Shown here piece after piece: positions 45,665 through 54,552 of a stretch of 64,000 nucleotides of DNA. This stretch comes from Paraburkholderia fynbosensis (lineage in GTDB: Bacteria; Pseudomonadota; Gammaproteobacteria; Burkholderiales; Burkholderiaceae). Where the stretch lies: NCBI RefSeq assembly GCF_902859935.1, contig NZ_CADIKI010000001.1, forward strand, positions 1-64,000. The letters are read 5' to 3'. Under the pieces are notes generated by a model. That model was not told where the DNA came from. It searched no databases and saw only the letters and a program-made list of their open reading frames with translations. Each line of letters opens with the position of its first letter. Position 1 is the first letter of the stretch. The translations under genes were made by a program, and so were the position numbers.

Positions 45665-46981
45665 TTAACCATGCGTGGCGTGCGTGTTCTTCGGAATGGT
45701 CATGAGCGTCAGCGCGGTAATCAGGCCGAAGCCGATCAGCATCAACGCAACGGGCCACGGCGCCCGGACCTGCGCATACAGTGCGGTCGCGACCAGCGGC
45801 GCGAGTCCGCCGGAGAACACCGACGCGATTTCGTGGCCGAGCGCCATGCCCGAGTAGCGCACTTCGGTCGGGAACAGTTCGCCCATCAGCGCGGGCTGCG
45901 TGCCGATCATCGCGGCGTGGCAGAACGGCAGGCCCAGCGCGAGCGACAGGAAAACATAGAGCGGCTGATGCGTGTCGATCAGCCAGAAGGCCGGAAACGC
46001 GATCACCACGAGGCCGAGTGCGCCGATCATATACACGGGGCGCCGCCCGATCACGTCCGAGAGCCGGCCCCACAGCACGATCGTCACGAGTTCGAGCAGC
46101 ATCGCGATCATCACGCCGCCGAGCATCACCGAAACCGGCACGCCGACACTCTTGCCATACACCAGCACGAACGACAGAAAGATATACGTGCCGCCGTTTT
46201 CCGCGACGCGCAGCCCCATCGCCTGCAACACCTGCTTCGGATGATTGCGCAGCACGGTCAGCACCGGCATGTGCTTCGGTTTGGCGGCGGCGAAGTCGCG
46301 GCTTTCGGGCAAGCGCCGGCGAATATACACACCGACACCGAAGATCAGCACGCTCGCGAGAAACGGCACGCGCCAACCCCACGACATGAAGCTTTCGAGC
46401 GGCAGCCGCTGCACCAGATAGAACGCCGCCGCCGACAGCACGAAACCGCCGGCCACGCCCAATTGACTGAACGACGCGTAGTAGCCGCGCCGGTTGGCCG
46501 GTGCGCTTTCGCTGATCAGCAGCACACCGCCGCCCCATTCGCCGCCGGACGCGATGCCTTGCACGATCCGCAGACACACGAGTGCGACGGGCGCGAGAAA
46601 GCCGACCTGCGAGAACGTCGGTAAGAGGCCGATGCCGAAGGTCGCCATGCCCATCATCATCAGCGTGACGACCAGCGCGCCTTTGCGCCCATGCCGATCG
46701 CCGATGTGGCCGAACACGACGCCGCCCAGCGGCCGCGCGAGAAAGCCGATCGCGAAGCCCGCGAATGCGGCGAGCGTGCCGAGCAGCGGATCGCCGTGCA
46801 GCGGGAAAAACAGCGGCCCGAAGATCAGCGCGGCGGCCGTGCCGTACAGAAAGAAGTCGTACCATTCGAGCGCATTGCCGATCACGGAGGCGACGATGAT
46901 TCGCCGCAAGGTCCGCGAAGTAGCCGGCATCGCGGACGCGGGAGGCGATCCGGCCGTGGGGGAAAACGTATCGTTTTGCAT
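45665..46981 (-). CDS. MFS transporter, metabolite:H+ symporter family
   Basis: A 438-residue inner-membrane protein with 12 helices. The family motif N-A-L-E-W-Y-D-F-F-L-Y-G is in TM1, G-H-I-G-D-R-H-G-R-K between TM2 and TM3, and G-E-W-G-G-G in TM4. Metabolite:H+ symporters import organic acids such as shikimate, 2-oxoglutarate or proline betaine. Its place between the sensor kinase and iacD makes it the likely auxin importer (inference). It converges with the kinase 7 bp away and is 46 bp downstream of the tautomerase gene. Confidence 0.87.
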   Translation of the reverse strand: MQNDTFSPTAGSPPASAMPATSRTLRRIIVASVIGNALEWYDFFLYGTAAALIFGPLFFPLHGDPLLGTLAAFAGFAIGFLARPLGGVVFGHIGDRHGRKGALVVTLMMMGMATFGIGLLPTFSQVGFLAPVALVCLRIVQGIASGGEWGGGVLLISESAPANRRGYYASFSQLGVAGGFVLSAAAFYLVQRLPLESFMSWGWRVPFLASVLIFGVGVYIRRRLPESRDFAAAKPKHMPVLTVLRNHPKQVLQAMGLRVAENGGTYIFLSFVLVYGKSVGVPVSVMLGGVMIAMLLELVTIVLWGRLSDVIGRRPVYMIGALGLVVIAFPAFWLIDTHQPLYVFLSLALGLPFCHAAMIGTQPALMGELFPTEVRYSGMALGHEIASVFSGGLAPLVATALYAQVRAPWPVALMLIGFGLITALTLMTIPKNTHATHG

Positions 46982-47027
46982 CGTCGTGCTCGCTATTGTC
47001 GCGGTATCGTGGGGGCGGGAAAGGGCG

Positions 47028-47420
47028 CTAGCGCCCGAGTGACTTCGCGCTCTGGCCGCCGATGCCGAAGTCGGTAGCCGGTATGTCCTTGATCATCACG
47101 CGGGCGGCCGCCAGTGGCGCATCGAGCAGGTTCGCGGCGCTCTCGCTGAGCGCGGCGATCAATGCGGCCTTTTGCGCGGGCGTGCGGCCAGCTATCAGAA
47201 TCGCAATGATGCTTGGCAGTGCGGTGCGTGCATCAGGGGCGTTGCTCGCGCTGACGCCGCCTACGCCGATGTCGTGCGGCGGCAATTCGCTCAGCAGAAT
47301 CCGCACCGCTTCGGCAGGCGCGCCGATCGCGTCGACCGTGGCCTGCGTGAGACTCGCGATCAGTTGCGCCTTGCGCGCCGGCGCGTGTCCAGCCGGTAGA
47401 TAGACTTCTAGTGTAGGCAT
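47028..47420 (-). CDS. Tandem (fused) 4-oxalocrotonate tautomerase-like protein
   Basis: A 130-residue protein made of two tautomerase domains joined head to tail. Domain 1 starts M-P-T-L-E-V-Y, so after Met removal Pro is N-terminal as catalysis requires, with Arg40 in A-V-R-I-L-L. Domain 2 restarts at residue 68 with L-P-S-I-I-A-I-L and Arg107 in A-A-R-V-M-I; its Pro69 cannot be N-terminal. Most single tautomerases are about 62 residues. It lies between iacD and the MFS gene, so a role on an auxin or ring-cleavage intermediate is possible. Not a standard iac member. Confidence 0.82.
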   Translation of the reverse strand: MPTLEVYLPAGHAPARKAQLIASLTQATVDAIGAPAEAVRILLSELPPHDIGVGGVSASNAPDARTALPSIIAILIAGRTPAQKAALIAALSESAANLLDAPLAAARVMIKDIPATDFGIGGQSAKSLGR

Positions 47421-47470
47421 CGTTTCGCTACGCTCACGGGTTCGCAGGTTCGCCGATCACGGTTTGGCGA

Positions 47471-47971
47471 TCACAGCAGGAAGCCGATCGCGCTCAACGC
47501 GTCGGTCGAATCGATCAGACGGATCACCTTCTGAACGATGCGCGGCTCGCCGCTCGCGAAGCCGATCCGATGCGTGAGGTCCGCCGCGAACAGCGTCGCC
47601 TTGCCGCGTTTGTACGCGACGGTCACTTGCGCCGAGTTCACCGTGACTTCATCGCTGGCGTCGCTCGTGAGCGTGAAGCGCGAGACCGTGCGCACGGTGC
47701 GCGCGGCGTCGCTCGCCGACGCCGAATAGCCGGACGTCATCCGTTGCACGCGTTTTTCGCGCATGTCCTGATCGTCATACGCGTAATTCAGCGTGGCGGC
47801 GAAGTCGGTGGCGTCGGGCTCGATCGGCACCACGTAGAAGCCCGCCGGGTCCCACAGCGTCAGCCATTCGCGATAGTCCTTGCGATCGAGCAGTTCGGCT
47901 TCGCGCCAGATGAGTTCGATCGCGTCGGCGAAGATCTTCTGCGAGAACAGGGTGTTGCGGTCGTCCATCAT
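47471..47971 (-). CDS. iacD: Aromatic-ring dioxygenase small subunit IacD
   Basis: A 166-residue ring-hydroxylating dioxygenase beta subunit (SnoaL-like fold) with E-L-I-W-R-E-A-E-L-L-D-R-K-D-Y-R-E-W near the N terminus and a late R-I-V-Q-K-V-I-R-L-I-D. It pairs with IacC; together with the reductase IacF they convert the oxindole acid to catechol. ATG 47971 overlaps the iacC stop (ATGA) and has GGAG upstream; the second ATG at 47968 is an alternative. Confidence 0.9.
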   Translation of the reverse strand: MMDDRNTLFSQKIFADAIELIWREAELLDRKDYREWLTLWDPAGFYVVPIEPDATDFAATLNYAYDDQDMREKRVQRMTSGYSASASDAARTVRTVSRFTLTSDASDEVTVNSAQVTVAYKRGKATLFAADLTHRIGFASGEPRIVQKVIRLIDSTDALSAIGFLL

Positions 47972-49251
47972 GCTTGCTCCATCATCGTGCGCCATTGCGC
48001 GTACGCTGCGCGCATGCCGGTTTCGTCGGTGGCGTGTGCGGTCTTTTCGCCGTTCGGCGCAGTGTGCTCGCGATTCAGGCCGCGGTTCACGAGGATCGGC
48101 AGATCGGGGCCGGCGTGCGAGCCGCGCTGCACGCGCTCCCAGGCTTCGGCGTCGTCGGGGCTGCCGAAACCGAACGGGCCCTGGAAGTGTTCGTGAATAC
48201 GCAGACGCACACGGTTCGCTTCGTCCGGGCCGCCATCCATCGCGAGCGCGACGTGACGAATTTCGGTTTCGTGCGCGGAGATGGGCCGCAGCACGCGGAA
48301 AAACGCCATCGACAACGCGAGATTCGGAAACAGGTTCAGGTTGAAGCCGACGCCCATCAGCGAGCGCACGATGCGGCGCACCTCCTCGGGCGCGTGATCT
48401 TTGCCGAGCGACGCGGCGAGCGCCTCGAAGCGCTCGGGGATCGGCGCGCCATCATCCTTGTCCAGATCGACGAGTTCGGGCACCAGTACCGCGAGGCTAT
48501 GGCCGTTGCCGAGCGAGCGGCAGAACGCATCGTCGCTGGTCATGAAACTGGTGATCGCGGCGGCAGTTTCATCGTCGATCGATTTCATCCACGATTTGTG
48601 GACTACCGGGAAGTGATAGAGGTCCGTGGTGTTCTCGAGCTGAATCTTCCAGTTGCCGTTGAAGCGGAAACGGTGTTCGCCGTTGGCCTTGATCGGATAG
48701 CCCGCGCCCTGCTTCATGAACAGATCGATCCAGGGTTTCGCGCCGCCGAGAAAATCTTCGAGCGGCTCGATCTCCTGATTGAAGCTCGCAAATATCAAAC
48801 CTTGATAGATTCCCACACGCAGGCGGGCAAGCGGCAACTCCGTCTTGTCGATCACGCCTTCATAGCCGTCGCCATACGGCAGTGCGCGCAAGGCGCCGTC
48901 GAGGCCGTAGGTCCAACTGTGATACGGGCACGTGAAGCCTTTCGCGTTGCCCTTGTGCTGTTCGCACACGGTGGCACCGCGATGCCGGCAGCGGTTCTGT
49001 AGCACGTTGACTGCGCCGCTCTTGTCGCGCACGACGATCACCGGCTGGCGGCCGATCGTCGTGGTGCGGAAGTCGCCGGGGTTCGGCAGTTCGCTCTCGT
49101 GCGCGACCCAGATCCACGTCTTGTAGAAAATGCGCTCGAGTTCGGTTTCAAAGACCGCCGGGTCGTAGTACAGCGACGGGGCCACGCGGTCGGACTGCGC
49201 GCGCTGGTACAGCGCGCTCGCATCGACGGTCTGATATGAGGATTCGCTCAT
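47968..49251 (-). CDS. iacC: Aromatic-ring dioxygenase large subunit IacC
   Basis: A 427-residue Rieske non-heme iron oxygenase. The [2Fe-2S] ligands are Cys88, His90, Cys108 and His111 (C-R-H ... C-P-Y-H). The mononuclear iron site is Asp210, His213 and His218 in D-L-Y-H-F-P-V-V-H. It is the catalytic subunit of the dioxygenase that yields catechol from the auxin-derived oxindole acid. Operon with iacD; divergent from a LysR gene with an inverted repeat in between. Confidence 0.93.
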   Translation of the reverse strand: MSESSYQTVDASALYQRAQSDRVAPSLYYDPAVFETELERIFYKTWIWVAHESELPNPGDFRTTTIGRQPVIVVRDKSGAVNVLQNRCRHRGATVCEQHKGNAKGFTCPYHSWTYGLDGALRALPYGDGYEGVIDKTELPLARLRVGIYQGLIFASFNQEIEPLEDFLGGAKPWIDLFMKQGAGYPIKANGEHRFRFNGNWKIQLENTTDLYHFPVVHKSWMKSIDDETAAAITSFMTSDDAFCRSLGNGHSLAVLVPELVDLDKDDGAPIPERFEALAASLGKDHAPEEVRRIVRSLMGVGFNLNLFPNLALSMAFFRVLRPISAHETEIRHVALAMDGGPDEANRVRLRIHEHFQGPFGFGSPDDAEAWERVQRGSHAGPDLPILVNRGLNREHTAPNGEKTAHATDETGMRAAYAQWRTMMEQA

Positions 49252-49313
49252 GACGGTGTAGTGGGGGTGTGGTCGATGAGCAAAGTCTCGCCGAGTGACT
49301 GATATGCGTCAAA

Positions 49314-49340
49314 TTGATCTAAAATGAAAACTAAGATCAA
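49314..49340. promoter_or_regulatory. LysR-type inverted repeat between iacC and its regulator
   Basis: TTGATCT (49314-49320) and AGATCAA (49334-49340) form a perfect 7-bp inverted repeat with a 13-bp spacer, in an AT-rich window unlike the surrounding GC-rich DNA. It lies 63 bp upstream of iacC and overlaps the most upstream possible start of the LysR gene, as expected for an autoregulated LysR operator. Confidence 0.65.
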
Positions 49341-49344
49341 CCGC

Positions 49345-50277
49345 ATGGATATCTCGATGAATTCGCTGGACCACGTCGACCTCAACCTGCTGCGCGTTTT
49401 TCAGGCGATCGTCGAAGAGCGCAGTCTCACGCGGGCCGGTCAGCGGCTCGCGCTGTCACAGCCGGCCATCAGTTATTCGCTGGGGCGCTTGCGCACGCTG
49501 TTCGACGATCCGCTGTTCATCCGCACGCGCGTCGGCATGCAGCCGACGCCGATCGCGCTCGAGTTGTCGGCGATCGTGTCGCGCGCGCTCGACACGGTGC
49601 GCGAGGCGCTGCGTTACGCAGAGCATTTCGATCCGGCGGTGAGCACGCGCACGTTCCGGCTGTCGCTCTCGGACGCGGGTGAACTGGCCTATCTGCCGCC
49701 GATCTGCGAAGTCGTGCACCAGCAGGCGCCGCGCGTGAGATTGCGCATCGAGCCGTTGCCGGTCGAAGAAATCGAAGACGCGTTGCGCTCGAGCCGGCTC
49801 GATTTCGCCATCGGCAATCTGCCCACGCTGACCGCGCGCACGCGCCATCAGGCATTGTTCGAGGAAACCTATGTATGCATGACGCGCAAGCGGCGCGGCT
49901 TGCCGCGCGCGAAGGAGCTGGGTCTGAAGGCGTTTCTGGAGGCCTCGCACGTGCAGATCACGTCGGTCGAGCACAGCCATCATGCGCTCGACGACGAGTT
50001 CCGCGCCCAAGGTGTCGGGCGTCATATCGCGCTGGAACTACCGCATTTCGTCGCGCTGCCGAGCGTGCTCGCCGTGACCGATCTGTTCGCGACGCTGCCG
50101 CGCCGCCTCGCGCAGATTTTCAACCGCGGCGGCGGCTTTCAGATCTACGAGTTGCCGGTGAGCCTGCCGGTCGCGGCGGTCACGATGCATTGGCACGAGC
50201 ATTTCGACCAGGACGAGGGCAACGTGTGGCTGCGCACCCTGATGGCGGACATCGTGCGGCGCTTCGACGAGCTCTGA
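49345..50277 (+). CDS. LysR-family regulator next to iacC
   Basis: A LysR regulator of about 310 residues of the NodD/NahR/SyrM branch: V-D-L-N-L-L-R-V-F with helix-turn-helix S-L-T-R-A-G-Q-R-L-A-L-S-Q-P-A-I-S-Y-S, then a substrate-binding domain starting T-R-T-F-R-L-S-L-S-D. NahR-type members respond to aromatic acids. Divergent from iacC with an inverted repeat between, so it probably controls iacCD. The ATG at 49324 lies inside the operator; ATG 49345 or 49357 is more likely. Confidence 0.87.
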   Translation: MDISMNSLDHVDLNLLRVFQAIVEERSLTRAGQRLALSQPAISYSLGRLRTLFDDPLFIRTRVGMQPTPIALELSAIVSRALDTVREALRYAEHFDPAVSTRTFRLSLSDAGELAYLPPICEVVHQQAPRVRLRIEPLPVEEIEDALRSSRLDFAIGNLPTLTARTRHQALFEETYVCMTRKRRGLPRAKELGLKAFLEASHVQITSVEHSHHALDDEFRAQGVGRHIALELPHFVALPSVLAVTDLFATLPRRLAQIFNRGGGFQIYELPVSLPVAAVTMHWHEHFDQDEGNVWLRTLMADIVRRFDEL

Positions 50278-50290
50278 CGCCGTTGCGGCA

Positions 50291-51178
50291 TCACGTCCGT
50301 TTGAAGAGCCCGCGCGCGAGCGAACACATCAGCGTGGTGGCGGGTGATTCGTCCTGCAAACGGCGGCTCATGATGATCGGCGAGGCGATGCTGGCCGCCG
50401 GAACCGGCCGGTACACGACGCCATGCGCGCGCAAACCTTCCACGCTTTCCGGCACGAGGCATACGCCTACTTGCGCCGCGACCAGACCGAGCGCGGTCTG
50501 CAATTCCCGCACTTCGTGAATCGCCTTCGGCTCCAGCGCGTGATCGTGCAGCGCCGAGAGCTGCTGGTCGGCATAGCTCGGCCGCGGCGTGCTCGGATAG
50601 ACGATCAACGTTTCCTGGGCGAGCGCGGCGAGGGTCAGCGGCTTCTTTTGCCGCGCAAGCGGATGGTCTTGCGGCAGCGCCGCAATCATCCGTTCTTCGA
50701 CGAGCACCTCGCGCGCCAGTTGCGCGTCGTCGAAACGCAGGCGGCCGAAGCCGACGTCGATACGGCCGCCTTTGAGCGCGGCCAGTTGCTCGATCGTGAA
50801 CATCTCTATCAGCGACAACTCGATATGCGGCGCGGCCTCGCGAAACGCGCGGATCACGGCGGGCAGCGCGCCGTACAGCGTGGAGGGGACGAAGCCGATC
50901 ACGATGCGCTCGGCCAGTTGCGCGAGCCGGCGCGTGAGCGGCGCGAGTTCGTCGGCTTCGTCGACGAGGCGCTTCGCCTGCGTGTAGAAGATGCGGCCGG
51001 CTTCGGTCAGACGCAGCGGCCGCGACCCGCGTTCGAACAGCGGCAGGCCGACACTTTCCTCGATCTGCTGAATCTGCCGGCTTAGCGGCGGCTGCGTCAT
51101 GTGCAGGCGACTGGCGGCCCGCGTGATGTTCATTTCTTCCGCAACCGCGATGAAATAGCGGAGTTGGCGAAGTTCCAT
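50291..51178 (-). CDS. catR: LysR-family regulator, CatR/BenM type
   Basis: A 295-residue LysR protein starting M-E-L-R-Q-L-R-Y-F-I-A-V-A-E-E, with helix-turn-helix N-I-T-R-A-A-S-R-L-H-M-T-Q-P-P-L-S-R. Its effector domain (R-I-V-I-G-F-V-P-S-T-L-Y) has the form of CatR, BenM and CatM proteins, which respond to cis,cis-muconate. The catBAC genes are 2.2 kb away and carry an ATAC-N7-GTAT site of the BenM/CatM kind. A SulP transporter gene has come to lie between regulator and targets. Confidence 0.85.
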   Translation of the reverse strand: MELRQLRYFIAVAEEMNITRAASRLHMTQPPLSRQIQQIEESVGLPLFERGSRPLRLTEAGRIFYTQAKRLVDEADELAPLTRRLAQLAERIVIGFVPSTLYGALPAVIRAFREAAPHIELSLIEMFTIEQLAALKGGRIDVGFGRLRFDDAQLAREVLVEERMIAALPQDHPLARQKKPLTLAALAQETLIVYPSTPRPSYADQQLSALHDHALEPKAIHEVRELQTALGLVAAQVGVCLVPESVEGLRAHGVVYRPVPAASIASPIIMSRRLQDESPATTLMCSLARGLFKRT

Positions 51179-51320
51179 GCAGACCCCTAAGGTACTGGTT
51201 TTCTTATTGATCTCGAACGTTCCCGAGCACGTCACAGCCCGTGCGGCGAAGGCGCAGGTTAGTTCAGGCGGGCGGGTATGGTCAACGTTCGCGTATGTCA
51301 TGAGCGGCCAGGTACGCCGC

Positions 51321-53090
51321 TCATGGCCGCTGCGGCCCCGTGCCATGTTCATCTGTGGCGGCGCCGGATTCCTTCAGGTAGTCGTCGACCGCACTGCCCA
51401 CCGTGGGATGGAAGTGGCGCTCGCCAATCACATCCGTCAGCTCGAAGCGGATCAGCTTGTCGCGCACCGGATCCTTCATCTCGGCGAAATGCAGCCTGAT
51501 GCCGCGCTCGCCGAGAATCCGGCTCAGTTCCCGCAGCATGTCGGCCGAAGTGACGTCGACGCTCGTCACCGGCTCCGCCGCGACGACGACCCGGCGAACC
51601 GGCGAAGGATAGGCGTCGACCGCTTCCAGAAGCCGATCCTGAAACAGCTCCGCGTTGGCGAAAAACAGCGGCGCATCCCAGCGAAACAGCAGAAGCCCCG
51701 CGGGCCGCGCGGCATGCGGATAGCGCTTGATGTCATGGTATCCGCGCAAACCGTCCACGTGACCGAGAACCGCGTAATGAGGCCGCCAGCCGTCCCAGAG
51801 AAATTCGATGATCGCGATCGCCACCGCGAGACAGATGCCAGGAATCGCGCCGAATACCGCGACGCCGGCGAAGCACGCGAGCGAGAGCCAGAACTCCCAC
51901 TGCTGGATGCGATAGATGCGCTTGAGGTCCGTCACTTCGAACAGGCCGAGCGCTGCGGCAATCACGACCGCGGCAAGCGCGCTGTTGGGCAGATAGCGCA
52001 TCAGATTGGGCGCCGCCAGCAGCAGCGCAGCGACGGCCAGCGCGCCGACGACGCCGGTCACTTGCGTGCGCGCGCCCGCCGCTTCGGCCACTGGCGTGCG
52101 CGAGGCGCTGCTGCTGATCGGAAACCCCTGGAAAAAACCTGCCGCGAGGTTGGCCGCACCGAGGCCCACCATCTCCTGATTCGGATCGACGCGACTGTGA
52201 AGCCGTGCGGCGAAGGTGCGCGACAGCACGCTGGTGTCGGCAAACGAGATCAACGCCACGGCGCATCCGCCGAGCAGGATCTTGACCGGGTCGGCGCCGC
52301 TGGCCCATGGCAGGACGAAAGCGGGCAAGCCTTGCGGGATTTTGCCGAGCACTTTGACGCCGGCGCTGTCGAGTTCGAACAGGTAGACGCATAGCGTCGC
52401 CAGCACCACGGCGATCAGAATGCCGGGCAGCTTGTCGAAACGTTTGAGCAGCAGGACCAGGGCGAGACTGCCCGCACCGACCGCGAGGCTGTACCAGTTG
52501 GTTTGCCCGGCGACGATGGCGTGTGTCAGGTTCAACAGGATGGCCAGAGAACCGTTGCCGTTGCCGGAGACGCCGAAGAGCCGCGGCAACTGGCTGATCA
52601 GGACGGTAATCGCGATGCCGTTCATATAGCCGTATCGAATGGGCTTGGACAGCAGTTCGGTGATGAAGCCGAGGTGCAGCAGTCCCATGACGATGCAGAA
52701 CACGCCGGAGACGATCGCCAGCATACTGGCCACCGCCATCGCGCGCGACGGATCGCCCATGGCCAGCGTCACGACGACCGCGAGGATCGGCGCCGCGAGC
52801 GCGGAGTCCGGACCCACGACGAGAATCCGGCTCGGACCGAAGAGCGCATAGGCGAGCAGCGGAACGATCGTCGCGTACAGACCGACGACACCAGGGACGC
52901 CGGACGCCTCCGCATAGGCGATGCCGACCGGCACCAGCATCGTCGTCAGGACGAGTCCCGCCGCCACGTCCTTCGGCAGCCGGCTGATCTGATACCCCTT
53001 CAGCATCACGAGTCCGGGGAGCCAGCGCAGCCATCCTTGCGCGCGGTTCGCGGGATGCCCGGCAGCGGCAGTGGATGGGTCGGATAGCAT
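51321..53090 (-). CDS. SulP-family anion transporter with STAS domain
   Basis: A 589-residue inner-membrane transporter. The membrane domain has about 12-14 helices; its N-terminal region contains V-P-V-G-I-A-Y-A-E-A-S-G-V-P and Y-A-L-F-G-P-S-R, typical of SLC26/SulP. The cytoplasmic STAS domain is at about 450-560 (V-T-S-V-D-V-T-S-A-D-M-L). Bacterial members carry sulfate, bicarbonate or dicarboxylates; the substrate is not predictable. It sits between the CatR-type regulator and catB, an unusual place. Confidence 0.93.
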   Translation of the reverse strand: MLSDPSTAAAGHPANRAQGWLRWLPGLVMLKGYQISRLPKDVAAGLVLTTMLVPVGIAYAEASGVPGVVGLYATIVPLLAYALFGPSRILVVGPDSALAAPILAVVVTLAMGDPSRAMAVASMLAIVSGVFCIVMGLLHLGFITELLSKPIRYGYMNGIAITVLISQLPRLFGVSGNGNGSLAILLNLTHAIVAGQTNWYSLAVGAGSLALVLLLKRFDKLPGILIAVVLATLCVYLFELDSAGVKVLGKIPQGLPAFVLPWASGADPVKILLGGCAVALISFADTSVLSRTFAARLHSRVDPNQEMVGLGAANLAAGFFQGFPISSSASRTPVAEAAGARTQVTGVVGALAVAALLLAAPNLMRYLPNSALAAVVIAAALGLFEVTDLKRIYRIQQWEFWLSLACFAGVAVFGAIPGICLAVAIAIIEFLWDGWRPHYAVLGHVDGLRGYHDIKRYPHAARPAGLLLFRWDAPLFFANAELFQDRLLEAVDAYPSPVRRVVVAAEPVTSVDVTSADMLRELSRILGERGIRLHFAEMKDPVRDKLIRFELTDVIGERHFHPTVGSAVDDYLKESGAATDEHGTGPQRP

Positions 53091-53255
53091 GAGTTGGCTA
53101 TTTACCGTCTAAGCGCGGTTGCGCATGAGAGGGATGGACGTCGCCTTTCGTTATCTATCTGAAAGAATAGTGCACAGCCGCCGAAGGTAGTAGAGGGTTC
53201 GTGTGCTGGGCCTGCCGTGAGCTGCGTCACATCGTTCGAATCCGTTCCGCCTTCC

Positions 53256-53270
53256 ATACCGCCAGAGTAT
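53256..53270. promoter_or_regulatory. CatR/BenM-type operator upstream of catB
   Basis: ATAC-N7-GTAT at 53256-53270 is an exact match to the BenM/CatM recognition pattern. It lies 88 bp before the catB start, where a LysR activator would bind. The CatR-like LysR at 50291-51178 is the likely ligand-responsive protein. Confidence 0.75.
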
Positions 53271-53357
53271 GCAAATAGTCTGAATGGGTGTTGGACTGCT
53301 TTGCGGGTTTGTTTCTAATATGGGGCTCCCGATTAAGGCCGTCCAGGAGGGCAACGA

Positions 53358-54515
53358 ATGACAGCAACACCCGTGAAGATCGAGAGCGTGGAGACGATTC
53401 TCGTCGACGTACCGACGATCCGTGCGCACCGCCTCTCGGTCGCAACGATGAACTGCCAGACGCTCGTGCTGGTGCGCATCCGTTGCGCGGACGGCGTGGT
53501 CGGCGTGGGCGAGGGCACCACGATCGGTGGCCTCGCGTATGGCGAGGAGAGCCCGGAGAGCATCAAGGTCAACATCGACACGTATTTCGCGCCGTTGCTC
53601 AAAGGCATGGACGCAACCCGCCCCGGCGCCGCGATGGCGACACTGCGCGAACTGTTTCAAGGCAACCGCTTTGCGAAGTCCGCGCTCGAAACCGCGTTGT
53701 TCGACGCGCAGGCGCAACGCGTGGGCGTGCCGTTGTCGGAGTTGTTCGGCGGCCGCGTACGCGAATCGGTGGATGTCGCATGGACGCTCGCGAGCGGCGA
53801 CACGAACCGTGATATCGACGAAGCCGAGCACGTGTACGAGACAAAACGCCATCGTGTGTTCAAGCTGAAGATCGGTTCGCGCGCGGTGGCCGACGACGTC
53901 GCGCATGTGGTCGCGATCGGGAAAGCGCTCGAAGGACGCGGTGAAGTGCGGGTCGACGTGAACCAGGCATGGACCGAATCGGAGGCGATCTGGGCGGGCC
54001 GCCGTTTCGCCGACGCCGGCGTCGCGCTGATCGAACAGCCGATCGCCGCCGAGAACCGCGCGGGCCTCAAGCGCCTGACCGATCTCGCCCAGGTGCCGAT
54101 CATGGCCGACGAAGCGCTGCACGGCCCGGCGGATGCATTCGCGCTTGCGAGCGCGCGCGCCGCTGATGTCTTCGCGGTGAAGATCGCGCAATCGGGCGGC
54201 TTGAGCGGCGCCGCGCAGGTGGCCGCGATTGCGGCGGCCGCGCATATCGACCTGTATGGCGGCACGATGCTCGAAGGCGCGGTGGGCACGATCGCGTCGG
54301 CGCAACTCTTCAGTACCTTCGGCGAATTGAAGTGGGGCACCGAACTGTTCGGCCCGCTGCTGTTGACCGAAGAAATTCTCACCGAGCCGCTGCGCTACGA
54401 AAATTTTGCGCTGCACCTGCCGCAGGGTCCGGGTCTCGGCATCTCGCTCGACTGGGAGAAGATCGACCGTCTGCGGCGCGACACGCGCAAAGGCGCGAGC
54501 GTTACCGCGAAGTAA
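53358..54515 (+). CDS. catB: Muconate cycloisomerase
   Basis: A 385-residue enolase-superfamily enzyme with the catalytic Lys in F-K-L-K-I-G (about residue 172), metal-ligand regions V-D-V-N-Q-A-W, E-Q-P-I and A-D-E-A-L, and the S-G-G-L-S-G region opposite. CatB lactonises cis,cis-muconate to muconolactone. AGGAGGG precedes ATG 53358. First of the catB-catA-catC run, which takes catechol made by the iac pathway to 3-oxoadipate enol-lactone. Confidence 0.96.
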   Translation: MTATPVKIESVETILVDVPTIRAHRLSVATMNCQTLVLVRIRCADGVVGVGEGTTIGGLAYGEESPESIKVNIDTYFAPLLKGMDATRPGAAMATLRELFQGNRFAKSALETALFDAQAQRVGVPLSELFGGRVRESVDVAWTLASGDTNRDIDEAEHVYETKRHRVFKLKIGSRAVADDVAHVVAIGKALEGRGEVRVDVNQAWTESEAIWAGRRFADAGVALIEQPIAAENRAGLKRLTDLAQVPIMADEALHGPADAFALASARAADVFAVKIAQSGGLSGAAQVAAIAAAAHIDLYGGTMLEGAVGTIASAQLFSTFGELKWGTELFGPLLLTEEILTEPLRYENFALHLPQGPGLGISLDWEKIDRLRRDTRKGASVTAK

Positions 54516-54552
54516 TTTAGCGATCCAGAATATCAAACCAAGGAGATACCCC

